Shown here piece by piece: positions 1 through 7,973 of a DNA stretch of 64,000 nucleotides (the first letter of the stretch is position 1; every line of letters begins with the position of its first letter). The translations under genes were made by a program, and so were the position numbers. The notes beneath the pieces are model-generated. The model was not told where the DNA came from, did not search any database, and saw only the letters and a program-made list of their open reading frames with translations. This stretch comes from Haloarcula marismortui ATCC 43049 (GTDB taxonomy: Archaea; Halobacteriota; Halobacteria; Halobacteriales; Haloarculaceae), in assembly GCF_000011085.1 (NCBI RefSeq), contig NC_006397.1, positions 124,001-188,000 of the forward strand, in the 5' to 3' direction.

Positions 1-405
1 TGGGCGAACATCCTTCACTGGATGTCCAACCGATACGTAGTCGGGTTCGAGTGCAATTGAGAGCCGGCGTATTAGATCAACGAACGTTGCTGTGTATCCC
101 TCGTACTGATCGCCGTGTTCGTCGGTTCCCACCAGGTAGCGTGCGCTAGTACTCAAGCCCAGAAAACGCTTTAACCGACGTTCAATCTTGTCATCCGGTT
201 CAAATCGTATCCGAAATTCCGTCTCATCGGCGTGCAGAAGGAGCACATCGCCGAGACCGATATCAGTTGCTGTAGCAGGTTCGTCGCCATCCCAACTGTA
301 AGGCAGCTCTGCGTGGTCGGCGACGCTCAGTACCTCGTTGAGGACGTGTTCTACCCCGTTCGGGTCCCAGGTGTAGAAGCCCGCCTGTGCAACACCTTCC
401 ATCAT
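1..405 (-). CDS. Candidate immunity protein of the orphan toxin tip (partial)
   Basis: This reading frame starts at ATG 405-403 and runs open to the window edge, so about 135 residues are visible and the C-terminus is missing. The start overlaps the stop of the upstream toxin-tip gene in an ATGA arrangement, which implies translational coupling. The visible part is acidic and soluble-looking, begins MMEGVAQAGFYTWDPNG, and has no signal peptide or membrane segment. I do not recognise the family. The immunity role is inferred only from its position directly behind a toxin-like C-terminal cassette, as is usual in polymorphic toxin loci. A second in-frame ATG lies at 402-400. Confidence 0.55.
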   Translation of the reverse strand, partial: MMEGVAQAGFYTWDPNGVEHVLNEVLSVADHAELPYSWDGDEPATATDIGLGDVLLLHADETEFRIRFEPDDKIERRLKRFLGLSTSARYLVGTDEHGDQYEGYTATFVDLIRRLSIALEPDYVSVGHPVKDVRP

Positions 406-1616
406 GAGGTCTCTACCTCGTTGAAACGTTTGAACGTTACTTCGACACCGTCGAAGTTGGATTCAACCTGGTCGCCGAGATCACGGAGTGACTCCGCACC
501 GCTCAGCTGCCCGGAAAGACTACGCTGGACTTCTGGGGCGAATGCCGTATCGGCATCTTGCCGAACCACAACGACAATTTCGTCTTGACCGCTGGCACCG
601 AACGTGTTGAGCTTTGTTCTGAGGTCATCAAGTGAGTCAGCAGTTTCCTCGTACGCTCTCGGGAACTCTGCAAAGGGTTCGTAATCCAAGTTCTTCACCT
701 CGTAGGCCGGACCGCCATCGATATCGCTATCGATGTCAGTGTTACTGTTGTAATCACTCGACTGCAGGGAATCGGTTTCCCAACTGCTATCCTCTCTAAT
801 CTGCTTGTCCATCTCGAGGTCGTTGGCGTCGATATCGTCTCTGTCCAAGAGGTCTGAGTTTACCTCTACTTCACCGTCGAGCCCTTTCATGTTCGAGCTT
901 ATATCGTCGCCAGAGCTGCTTGTACCTCTGTTGATAGCGTCGTCGAGACCGTCGACATCGTTCTGGTCGAGGTCATCGATGTCGTCCTGTATGTCCCTGA
1001 CATCGCGGCCATAACTTTTGTCGCTGTAGGTATCGTAGGCCCTTACCAGGTCATCAACCTCCCCGTCAGTCAGAACACTATCGCTGCCGTCACTGAGATC
1101 AGTTGCGTCGTTGGTGACCGAGACACCGTCAGTGCCCTCGCTCTCGATGAGATTGGTGGCTGAATCCTGTGCGTCCCCGTCTAGCTCGTTGATAGATCGG
1201 CGGACATCGTCGACGCTGTCGGCATCAAGGTCTCCGTCGACATTCACAAGGGCATCCTGCAGGTCATCCTCTACGTCATCCGGAAGATCGGGACAGCTTC
1301 CACCGCTCTGTGCGAGGGTCGACGGCGGCGTTGCGACCGAGTGATACCGGTCAGTGCGAAGCGACCCCGCACGACCGAGCGACGGCGCACTTCTGGCCCC
1401 ACAGGGTGAGACCACAGCATCGAACGTATCCGAGTCCGTGCGCCCGGCGAAGTCGGCCGCGTCGTCGCCGTTGCGCGCCAACATCTCGTCGAACTCCGCC
1501 TTTCCATCCGCATCTAAACTGTCGTAGCGGGTGAGTGCCGTCGTGAGTTCATCGCTGTCGACCTCGCCGCTCTCGTAAGCTCGAACGAACCGGCGTTGGG
1601 TCGCAGCGTCGTCCAT
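402..1616 (-). CDS. Orphan polymorphic-toxin C-terminal cassette
   Basis: A 404-residue frame from ATG 1616. Residues ~10-70 (RAYESGEVDSDELTTALTRY onward) are almost identical to the pre-toxin segment of the large secreted protein at 3203-7891. A shared Ser-rich stretch with RYHSV and QSGG follows, after which the sequence diverges into an Asp-rich region and a C-terminal domain of about 150 residues. That domain contains DSDIDGGPAYEVKNLDY (~residues 295-310), an acidic residue followed by E-x-K. This resembles the active site of PD-(D/E)xK nucleases, but that is inference. There is no signal peptide. The frame continues upstream of the ATG without a stop to about 1810, where homology shifts frame. 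It therefore looks like a silent or displaced tip module. Its stop overlaps the start of the next gene (ATGA). Confidence 0.7.
   Translation of the reverse strand: MDDAATQRRFVRAYESGEVDSDELTTALTRYDSLDADGKAEFDEMLARNGDDAADFAGRTDSDTFDAVVSPCGARSAPSLGRAGSLRTDRYHSVATPPSTLAQSGGSCPDLPDDVEDDLQDALVNVDGDLDADSVDDVRRSINELDGDAQDSATNLIESEGTDGVSVTNDATDLSDGSDSVLTDGEVDDLVRAYDTYSDKSYGRDVRDIQDDIDDLDQNDVDGLDDAINRGTSSSGDDISSNMKGLDGEVEVNSDLLDRDDIDANDLEMDKQIREDSSWETDSLQSSDYNSNTDIDSDIDGGPAYEVKNLDYEPFAEFPRAYEETADSLDDLRTKLNTFGASGQDEIVVVVRQDADTAFAPEVQRSLSGQLSGAESLRDLGDQVESNFDGVEVTFKRFNEVETS
1290..1600 (-). repeat. Direct repeat copy 1: pre-toxin segment of the orphan cassette
   Basis: This stretch matches 3957-4260 in the same orientation and reading frame. 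The core (about 1419-1582 against 4080-4243) is nearly identical at nucleotide level, with only scattered substitutions. Both copies encode the pre-toxin segment immediately before the variable tip. Because frame and strand agree, a crossover between copies would keep the fusion open. Confidence 0.85.
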
Positions 1617-2048
1617 CTGCAGGAGCGCGTCGGCGGCGTCCTGATCGCTTTCCGCCAGATCGTTGAGCGCGCGACGCCCACTGGGTCCGGTGTTCTCGAA
1701 GAGGTCGGTAGCCTTCAGCGTCGGGTCGTCGATGTCAGTGTCGCCGAGGTAGTCCTTGCCATCGCTGTCGAGTTGGTCGAACTGCTCGGTGGTCTGCTGG
1801 CGGCGCGGCCCGGGATGTCGTTGAGCTTCGCGCTCATGCGCCCGGTCGGCACGTCCGCGTCGGGGACCGAGTCGTCGAGTTTCCCAGCCCGCCGTAGTGC
1901 CGTCGGCTTGACGCCGTTTGGCACTCTGTCGGGTACCGCCGAGTCGGCGGCGTCGACCAGCCGTCTGAGCTTCGATGAACTACTCAGTCCCTTCTGGAGG
2001 ACGCTTCCGCCGCCCAAGGCCGTCACAGGCGCGACCGTGCCGGCTACT
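1617..2048 (-). pseudogene. Frameshifted 5' remnant of the orphan toxin cassette
   Basis: Upstream of ATG 1616 the same frame reads on (ending GRRALNDLAESDQDAADALLQ) back to about 1810. There the coherent sequence moves into another frame, which reads VAGTVAPVTALGGGSVLQKG at its beginning (~2045) and KLNDIPGRAA near the shift. A single-base change in the GC-rich run around 1800-1812 would join the two. The joined product would be stalk-like sequence leading into the pre-toxin segment. No start codon or signal peptide for a full-length protein is present between this point and the stop of the neighbouring immunity candidate at 2085. I read it as the 5' part of a tip module captured without its parent N-terminus, then frameshifted. 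Confidence 0.6.
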
Positions 2049-2084
2049 CAGTGCGTGTTCAAGCTATGTGAAAAGCTACCGCAG

Positions 2085-3200
2085 TCACAGAAGCTTCTGT
2101 TCGATGTACTGGTCGATACCGTCTTGATCGTCCATCTCACTCAGCTGGTCCAGTACCCCCTCGATAGTCGCCATTACATCGTCAGAGACATCCGCAGAAC
2201 GCGCAGTCTGTGCCAGATTCACCAACAGTTCAAACTTGCTAGTCTCGATGTCGAGCGCCAGCGTCTTCGAGACGATCGATTCGTCGTTGGGAGCGTTGAG
2301 CCGGACGAACGCTGGCGGAATCGACCCCTCGATGAGCGCTGAGAGTCGCTCGTCGTCCGTGTCCACACCGTCGGGGAGCTCGCCTAACACGTTTCCATCA
2401 TCGATGAGCCGCCGGACGAACGAATCGTCCTCGACACGGCGGAGGGTGTCTGACTCGGCCCGGTACACCCGCTCCAGTGTCAGTGCTTCGTTGGTGAACT
2501 CGGGAGCGATATCGTCTTTCGTAATGACGGCGTCCGTCCCGTACTCACCCGGATCGAGTGTCATGAACGGGTCCGAAAGATCGAGGTCAGTCACGGTTTC
2601 CCCACGCTGCAGGTCCCGCCGCTTCAAGTTGGTGAACTCGGAGTTCTCCCAGGGGCCGTCGGAAGTCATGGCGAAAACGTGTCCGCTATCGAGTTCTGCG
2701 TACCGCCACGGAGTCCCGCCGTACAGCGCGTCGAAACCGCCCAACTCCTCGAACAGTGTCTCGGAGTAGACGGCCAGTTGTGGGACCTGATCGATGTGCT
2801 CAGCGAAGGGCATACCCGTCGGCGCGATTGTATTATGCTTAGTGGTTTGGAACAGCGGGACGTATTCCGCGTCATACGCAACGGCTAGCTCACAAGCAAG
2901 GTTGACAACAGCAGTCACGAATTCGGCGTAGTTCTGCTCGTCTGACCAATTCGACGGGATGAGGATGTCCGAAAGTCCCACAGATAGAACCCGTTCATAC
3001 GTCTCTCTATCCGAAGAGATGTCGAACATGAACGAAACGGTCGTTTTGTTGTAATTACCGTTATAGTACGGCCACTCGCCATCGTCCGATTCCTGATCTC
3101 TGTCTATATCGAATCCAACCTCTTCAGCCGCGTCGAAGCCGGTCGAAACGATGTCATCCGTAAATTCGGGAACGTGGACCGTGAGATGGCGTGGTGACAT
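2085..3200 (-). CDS. Candidate immunity protein of the full-length toxin
   Basis: A 371-residue acidic protein starting MSPRHLTVHVPEFTDD, with ATG at 3200, only 2 nt past the stop of the toxin gene; the two are almost certainly co-transcribed and probably translationally coupled. No signal peptide or transmembrane segment is visible, so it should be cytosolic, as expected for a protein guarding against a nuclease-like tip. It contains an aromatic stretch (DGEWPYYNGNYNKTTVSFMF), a central TPWRYAELDSGHVFAM segment and a helical C-terminal third. I do not recognise a named family. The immunity role rests on position behind the variable toxin tip and on the parallel arrangement of the orphan cassette. 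Confidence 0.6.
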   Translation of the reverse strand: MSPRHLTVHVPEFTDDIVSTGFDAAEEVGFDIDRDQESDDGEWPYYNGNYNKTTVSFMFDISSDRETYERVLSVGLSDILIPSNWSDEQNYAEFVTAVVNLACELAVAYDAEYVPLFQTTKHNTIAPTGMPFAEHIDQVPQLAVYSETLFEELGGFDALYGGTPWRYAELDSGHVFAMTSDGPWENSEFTNLKRRDLQRGETVTDLDLSDPFMTLDPGEYGTDAVITKDDIAPEFTNEALTLERVYRAESDTLRRVEDDSFVRRLIDDGNVLGELPDGVDTDDERLSALIEGSIPPAFVRLNAPNDESIVSKTLALDIETSKFELLVNLAQTARSADVSDDVMATIEGVLDQLSEMDDQDGIDQYIEQKLL

Positions 3201-3202
3201 TA

Positions 3203-6200
3203 TTATAGGTCACTATAGCTAGTCACTTCAACGGTTACGTCTTTGGATATCCCGAACTCATCTGCCAGGGTTGTTTCGATGTCATTTTCTAGTCTGTTGC
3301 TCAGGACCTCTCGGGACGACGAACTACTGCTCCCGCCAAGGCGATTAGCCTCCACGTCGATATAGTCTTGATCCATGGCCACCACGATTTCATCTTCTCC
3401 TGCTACTGCGTGCGTCCGTAGCTTCTCTTTTAACCCGTTCCAGTTGTCTCTTCGGAAGAATTCAGCGCTGTCCGGATCGAGGTTTTTAGATTCGATTGCT
3501 GGGTCCTTGAGCGTCCGTCCGTTGATTTCTACCTCAGTGTTCGCTTTCGCATCGATGTCGCTACTAGAGCCACCTCTCTCACTGTTGACGTTCTTGAACG
3601 CATCACTGTTCTCGACACCGTCGGCAATGTCCTGACTGTACTCATCCGCGATATCATCCGAAGAGAGGTCTTTTTCGAGTTCGATATCGCCATCGCCGGC
3701 ATCGATATTAGACCGGTCATCGAGTGCACGTCCGACGTGTCCTTCACCGGCAAGACCTTTGAACCCCTTCTTATTGCCCTGGATATCCCCTGCAATCTTG
3801 CCGATGTCGTCGAAGCCTTCTCGGCCTTGCAGGTCGTCCAACAGGCCTTCCAGTTCGTCGGCGGTAGTGATCGGCCCGCTATCAACGTCCGATCCCGCAT
3901 TCAACGCAGAGAGATATTTGCTTTTCTCACTGGCCGAAAGCCCCAGTTTGTCGGGGAGACAGTCACCGCCGCTCTGGAGGGACGGCGACGACGGTGCCGT
4001 GACTGAGTGATACCTGCCGGACCGCAATGAGCCCGCAGCACCGAGCGACGGTGCACTACTGATGTCACATCTAAACGTCGAATCGAACGTGTCCGAGTCC
4101 GTGCGCCCGGCGAAGTCGACCGCGTCGTCACCGTTGCGCGCCAGTAGGTCGTCGAACTCCGCCTTTCCATCCGCATCTAAACTGTCGTAGCGGGTGAGTG
4201 CCGTCGTGAGTTCATCGCTGTCGACCTCGCCACTCTCGTATGCGCGGGCGAAATCGCTCCGGGTACGGGTATCCATCTCGACCCGGGTCAGGGCATCAAT
4301 TTCGTCTTGGTCCATTTGCCGGACGGCACGGGCAACGGCTGGATCGTTTTCTGCAAGCAGTGTGCCGAGGCGTCGCTGTTGGGCTGGGTCCAGCTCCGCC
4401 ATGTCGACGTCTGTCCGACGGATCGTGTGCCGGATGCGGACTGTATCAGTTGCTGTTCTGGCGGGTTTGAGGACACGCCGAGCGCCGCTCCGTGGGACCG
4501 TCGTTGCCTTCGATAGTTGTGATATCGCTCGCATCTGTTGCCGGGCGCGCCACTCCCCAGCTCGGTCCTGTGCCCGACTGTACGTCCGGGCCGCCCGCAT
4601 TACGCGAGTCCCGCCTAACCGGTCAGCTACAGTGTTCGCCGTCTGGGTTCGCTTGGCCGCGCTGGCTGCTTGGCTGCCGGTGACGGACCGGGCAACCTCG
4701 CCCCAGAGCATCCCGGCGAAGTAGTTAGCCCGGAAGTCTTTGTGCAACTCCGGCTTTGCGTCTTGATCGTAGGGATTCGCCCTGTCTTGACGATCCTCAT
4801 AGCTCTGTACCATCGCGTCAAACACTGCCGGCGCTTGCGAGAGGAGGTTGCTCAGTGAGTCCAGACCAGGAATAGAGTCCAGAAGGGTACTGATCGCCTC
4901 GATGGCCCTCAGTGGGTCTTTAGCGAAGGACTGGAGTGACTCAATGCTACTGCCAAACGTTGTTGCTAGTCCCGAAGAGAACCCCAGTCCCTGTGCAGCT
5001 ACTCTGGAATTGGTATCTACCGCCTCAGAATGCTGTGCTCCCTCAACAAAGATCGTGCTTCGAGTGAATGCAGGGGACGAGCGTGCATTCCCATGCGTAT
5101 CTGTAACTCTGATTTTTGTTGTTGCCGCTGAGAGATCATCCTCAAGGGACTGGACGTATCCGGTCCGATATTCGATGAGGTGAGTATACTGGTTCTCTCT
5201 AACTCGGGGCGTTGCCTTCGTTTCACCGTCATGACTGACTACTATCGTTTGAACCGCAGATGGGTCGTCAACCTGAAACGTGAGTGAGTACGTCGCCCGG
5301 TTGTCGGCCCACGAATTTGGCTTACTGAACTGAGCGGTAAAGACAGTGACCTCCGGTGGCTGGAAATCATGGATCGTCGGATCAAGGCCCTTAACGATCT
5401 CTCTGTGGTCGGAAATCGAATCGTTATCTGTATCGTGACTATGGGGGTCTAGACGGTACCGTCGTTCCTGTGCGTCAGTTACCCCATCGGAATCCGAGTC
5501 CGAAAGTGTCGGATCAGATTGGACTGAGATCGTCTCAAGATGCCCCATCCCATCCCCAGCAGAACTGTACAATGTGTTCGTGAACTCGGTCGATTGGTCA
5601 GCACTGGTCGTCCGCTGAACTTCCCAGCCTGCGACTTCCTCCGCGTCGGTCAGGTTGTCGCCGTCAGTGTCGACCTGCCTTGGATTGGCGAGATGGTTGT
5701 AATAGGAGGCGGTCCTGCCACTATAACTGACTTCCGTGTACTGGCCGATTTCTCTGCTGTCGGAGAGGCCGTCACCGTCGGTGTCAGCGCTCTTCGGATC
5801 TGTCGTGACGCGATCCCCATTGGGTCCACCTAGTATGACCCCCTCGCGTTCCATCTCGTCACTCAGGCCGTCACCGTCCGTATCGTTGATCTCGGTGGTG
5901 TTCTCGGCGATCCGTGAGAACACGTTGGGCAGTTCCGAGCGGTCCGTGACATAATTGAATTCTCCGTCGGTGATGTTGGCGATATCCCGGAGTTTGTCAC
6001 GATTCGCGTTGTCGAAGCCGACGGTGTAGACAGTGGTGTTTTGATTAGCGGCCGTCTGGGCCTCCGAAATCCCGCCGTTGCCTCGCCCATCAGTCAGCAG
6101 TATCATCACTTGTGCACGGGAGTCGTTGCTGTTAGATGCGAACTGGCTGTTTGCGGTACTGAGTCCCGAACCAATGTCAGTCCCACCGCCGCTGCCGAGA

Positions 6201-7891
6201 TTATCTAATGTCGAATTGGCAGCACCGAAATCCGATGTCAGGTCCTGTGCCACGTATGCGGATGAGTCGAAGTCGACCACTGCCGCACGATCCACGTCAA
6301 GCAGTCCCGCAACGAACCGCTGTCCAGCTGTATTCCGAAGCTTAACGCTGCTGCTCATCGATCCTGACGTGTCCATGACCAGCGTCACGTCGACTGGGCG
6401 TAGCCCATCGTCGTCGGTCTGTCGCACTGGCTCAGTTGCGTTGTACGTCGTCGCCCAGTTGCTGATATCAAAGACCGCAAACGTGGAGAAGTGAGTCGTT
6501 TCTGCAGTGGCCGTGTTGTTAGTGGCGTCAACAGTGGAGTTCAACGGCACGAAGATCCCCGCCTCGGGATCGTATGTGAACACGGCGAGGTCCTGGCTCT
6601 CATTTTCCACCCCAGTCTCGTTGTACCCCAGAGTAACGTTAGCCGAGGAGAATTCTTGCTCGGAGTTGAGTTCAACAACTGGCGAGGCACTCATATTCCC
6701 CACACGGGACGTGTTGAACCGTGGGTCGTCTTGTGGGGCGATGGTCGTCCCATTGCCGATATCACCGTTGCCAGTCAGGCTCAGTGTGACTCCGAGCGTC
6801 TCGTTGGTCGCCGTCGTGGTATAGCTCTCTTCACCATCACTGACACCGTTGTCGTTGCTATCGGCGACGAGTGGATCTGTTCCGAGGCGAACTTCCTCGC
6901 CGTCTGGAAGGCCATCATTATCTGTATCCGCTTTGAGCGGGTCAGTTCCAAGCTGGTGTACCTCTGTCCCGTCCAGCAGGCCATCACCGTCCGTATCTGG
7001 ATCGTTGCTGAGAGTACCTGCGACGGTCTCGTTGTAGATGCTCAGTGAGTCGTTATCTGGATCGGCAGCGCTATCCTGCACGCCGTCGTCATCCGTATCG
7101 GGGTCGGTCGGATCAACGCTCTGGAGCCGTGATTCGACGTCATCAGTGAGTCCGTCACCGTCTGTATCGTTGCTTTGAGGGTCAGTACCGAGTCGGTATT
7201 CGCGATATGCCGGTAACGTATCATTGTCCCAGTCTTCTGCGCCGTCAATCACAGCATCCCCGTCAGAGTCTGCTACCCTGGGGTCGGTCTTCGTAACGTT
7301 TCGCTCGTAGGCATCCGGAAGTCCATCGCCATCAGTGTCATTGGAGGGCGTCGAGCGCGTGGCGACGAAGAGCCACTGGATATCCCCGACATCGGTTCGG
7401 TTGTCACCCGTGTAATCATACGCGCTCCAGTTGGCACCGGCTGCTGTCGATTCCAAATGACGAGACAGTGCGTCGACGTCGACGATGTTGACAGCGCCAT
7501 CGCCGTTGACGTCTTCGTAGAGTCCGTCGCCATCTGGATCAGTAGGCTGGTTATCGCCAACGAGCGGGTACGGGTGCGAGTCGTTTTCTCGGGGTGCTAA
7601 CTCCGCGATGGCACTCGCATTCGGCTCGGTTGAGCCATTCCAGCTGGTCGAAAGTGGTCCGGTCGCTTGGTTCCCAGCCGTTGCGGCGGGTGTTTGTGTC
7701 GGTTGTGTCTGTGTCGGCTCGTTTCCGGCCGTGGTGACGGCCTGGTTTCCGGTACTTGTACCAGAGATGTCATTGCCGGCCGTCTGCAACGGGCCAGTCC
7801 CGGTACCGGTCATCACCCCTGAGACCGGACCGACAGCCACTAATAGTAATACTCCAAATAACGCTTGTAATTTTGTCGTTGAACTTGCCAT
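3203..7891 (-). CDS. Giant secreted dockerin/VWA polymorphic toxin
   Basis: About 1562 residues from ATG 7891, preferred over the in-frame GTG at 7903 because a GGTGGGAG Shine-Dalgarno-like run sits 5 nt before it. Order of parts: signal peptide (1-30); Thr/Gln-rich linker with repeated TAGN; duplicated dockerin-like module (~115-180, DVNGDGAVNIVDVDAL, then a weaker YTGDNRTDVGDIQWLF); DxDxDGLxD calcium-binding repeats (~185-350); VWA domain (~498-665) with MIDAS DTSGS; four further calcium repeats (~670-830); beta-rich domain (~842-950); helical stalk (~955-1200); conserved pre-toxin segment (~1210-1310); variable tip (~1312-1562). The tip ends with DIDAKANTEVEINGR and AIESKNLD, a D...E-x-K pattern that may be a PD-(D/E)xK nuclease. 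The layout is that of a polymorphic toxin exported and displayed at the surface. Toxicity is inferred. Confidence 0.8.
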   Translation of the reverse strand: MASSTTKLQALFGVLLLVAVGPVSGVMTGTGTGPLQTAGNDISGTSTGNQAVTTAGNEPTQTQPTQTPAATAGNQATGPLSTSWNGSTEPNASAIAELAPRENDSHPYPLVGDNQPTDPDGDGLYEDVNGDGAVNIVDVDALSRHLESTAAGANWSAYDYTGDNRTDVGDIQWLFVATRSTPSNDTDGDGLPDAYERNVTKTDPRVADSDGDAVIDGAEDWDNDTLPAYREYRLGTDPQSNDTDGDGLTDDVESRLQSVDPTDPDTDDDGVQDSAADPDNDSLSIYNETVAGTLSNDPDTDGDGLLDGTEVHQLGTDPLKADTDNDGLPDGEEVRLGTDPLVADSNDNGVSDGEESYTTTATNETLGVTLSLTGNGDIGNGTTIAPQDDPRFNTSRVGNMSASPVVELNSEQEFSSANVTLGYNETGVENESQDLAVFTYDPEAGIFVPLNSTVDATNNTATAETTHFSTFAVFDISNWATTYNATEPVRQTDDDGLRPVDVTLVMDTSGSMSSSVKLRNTAGQRFVAGLLDVDRAAVVDFDSSAYVAQDLTSDFGAANSTLDNLGSGGGTDIGSGLSTANSQFASNSNDSRAQVMILLTDGRGNGGISEAQTAANQNTTVYTVGFDNANRDKLRDIANITDGEFNYVTDRSELPNVFSRIAENTTEINDTDGDGLSDEMEREGVILGGPNGDRVTTDPKSADTDGDGLSDSREIGQYTEVSYSGRTASYYNHLANPRQVDTDGDNLTDAEEVAGWEVQRTTSADQSTEFTNTLYSSAGDGMGHLETISVQSDPTLSDSDSDGVTDAQERRYRLDPHSHDTDNDSISDHREIVKGLDPTIHDFQPPEVTVFTAQFSKPNSWADNRATYSLTFQVDDPSAVQTIVVSHDGETKATPRVRENQYTHLIEYRTGYVQSLEDDLSAATTKIRVTDTHGNARSSPAFTRSTIFVEGAQHSEAVDTNSRVAAQGLGFSSGLATTFGSSIESLQSFAKDPLRAIEAISTLLDSIPGLDSLSNLLSQAPAVFDAMVQSYEDRQDRANPYDQDAKPELHKDFRANYFAGMLWGEVARSVTGSQAASAAKRTQTANTVADRLGGTRVMRAARTYSRAQDRAGEWRARQQMRAISQLSKATTVPRSGARRVLKPARTATDTVRIRHTIRRTDVDMAELDPAQQRRLGTLLAENDPAVARAVRQMDQDEIDALTRVEMDTRTRSDFARAYESGEVDSDELTTALTRYDSLDADGKAEFDDLLARNGDDAVDFAGRTDSDTFDSTFRCDISSAPSLGAAGSLRSGRYHSVTAPSSPSLQSGGDCLPDKLGLSASEKSKYLSALNAGSDVDSGPITTADELEGLLDDLQGREGFDDIGKIAGDIQGNKKGFKGLAGEGHVGRALDDRSNIDAGDGDIELEKDLSSDDIADEYSQDIADGVENSDAFKNVNSERGGSSSDIDAKANTEVEINGRTLKDPAIESKNLDPDSAEFFRRDNWNGLKEKLRTHAVAGEDEIVVAMDQDYIDVEANRLGGSSSSSSREVLSNRLENDIETTLADEFGISKDVTVEVTSYSDL
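3957..4260 (-). repeat. Direct repeat copy 2: pre-toxin segment of the full-length toxin
   Basis: Partner of the copy at 1290-1600. Encodes residues ~1210-1310 of the giant toxin. The shared block ends just before the tips diverge, at the QSGG-D/S-C sequence (about 3957 here and 1290 in the orphan). That places the boundary of exchangeable tips there. Confidence 0.85.
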
Positions 7892-7903
7892 ATAAACTCC
7901 CAC

Positions 7904-7973
7904 CAGAGGTAGTATTGTGAGTTTGAATCAGTAACTAGAATACTTAATCCTACTTATTGAGACAGTATATTTA
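7904..7973. promoter_or_regulatory. Shared divergent promoter between toxin and cohesin genes
   Basis: A short AT-rich intergenic stretch separates the two divergent start codons. The box AGAATACTTAATCCTACTT (7938-7956) lies about 28 nt before the cohesin ATG at 7974, the spacing expected for a leaderless archaeal transcript. On the other strand the same box reads GGATTAAGTATTC and lies ~54 nt before the toxin ATG, leaving room for a short leader with the GGTGGGAG ribosome site. Co-regulation of the two genes is a reasonable inference. Confidence 0.5.

Noticed and set aside
6800..7560. Periodic DNA pattern that could be taken for a CRISPR or satellite array
   Set aside because: The period encodes the DxDxDG calcium-binding repeats of the giant toxin; units vary in sequence and length as expected for protein repeats.
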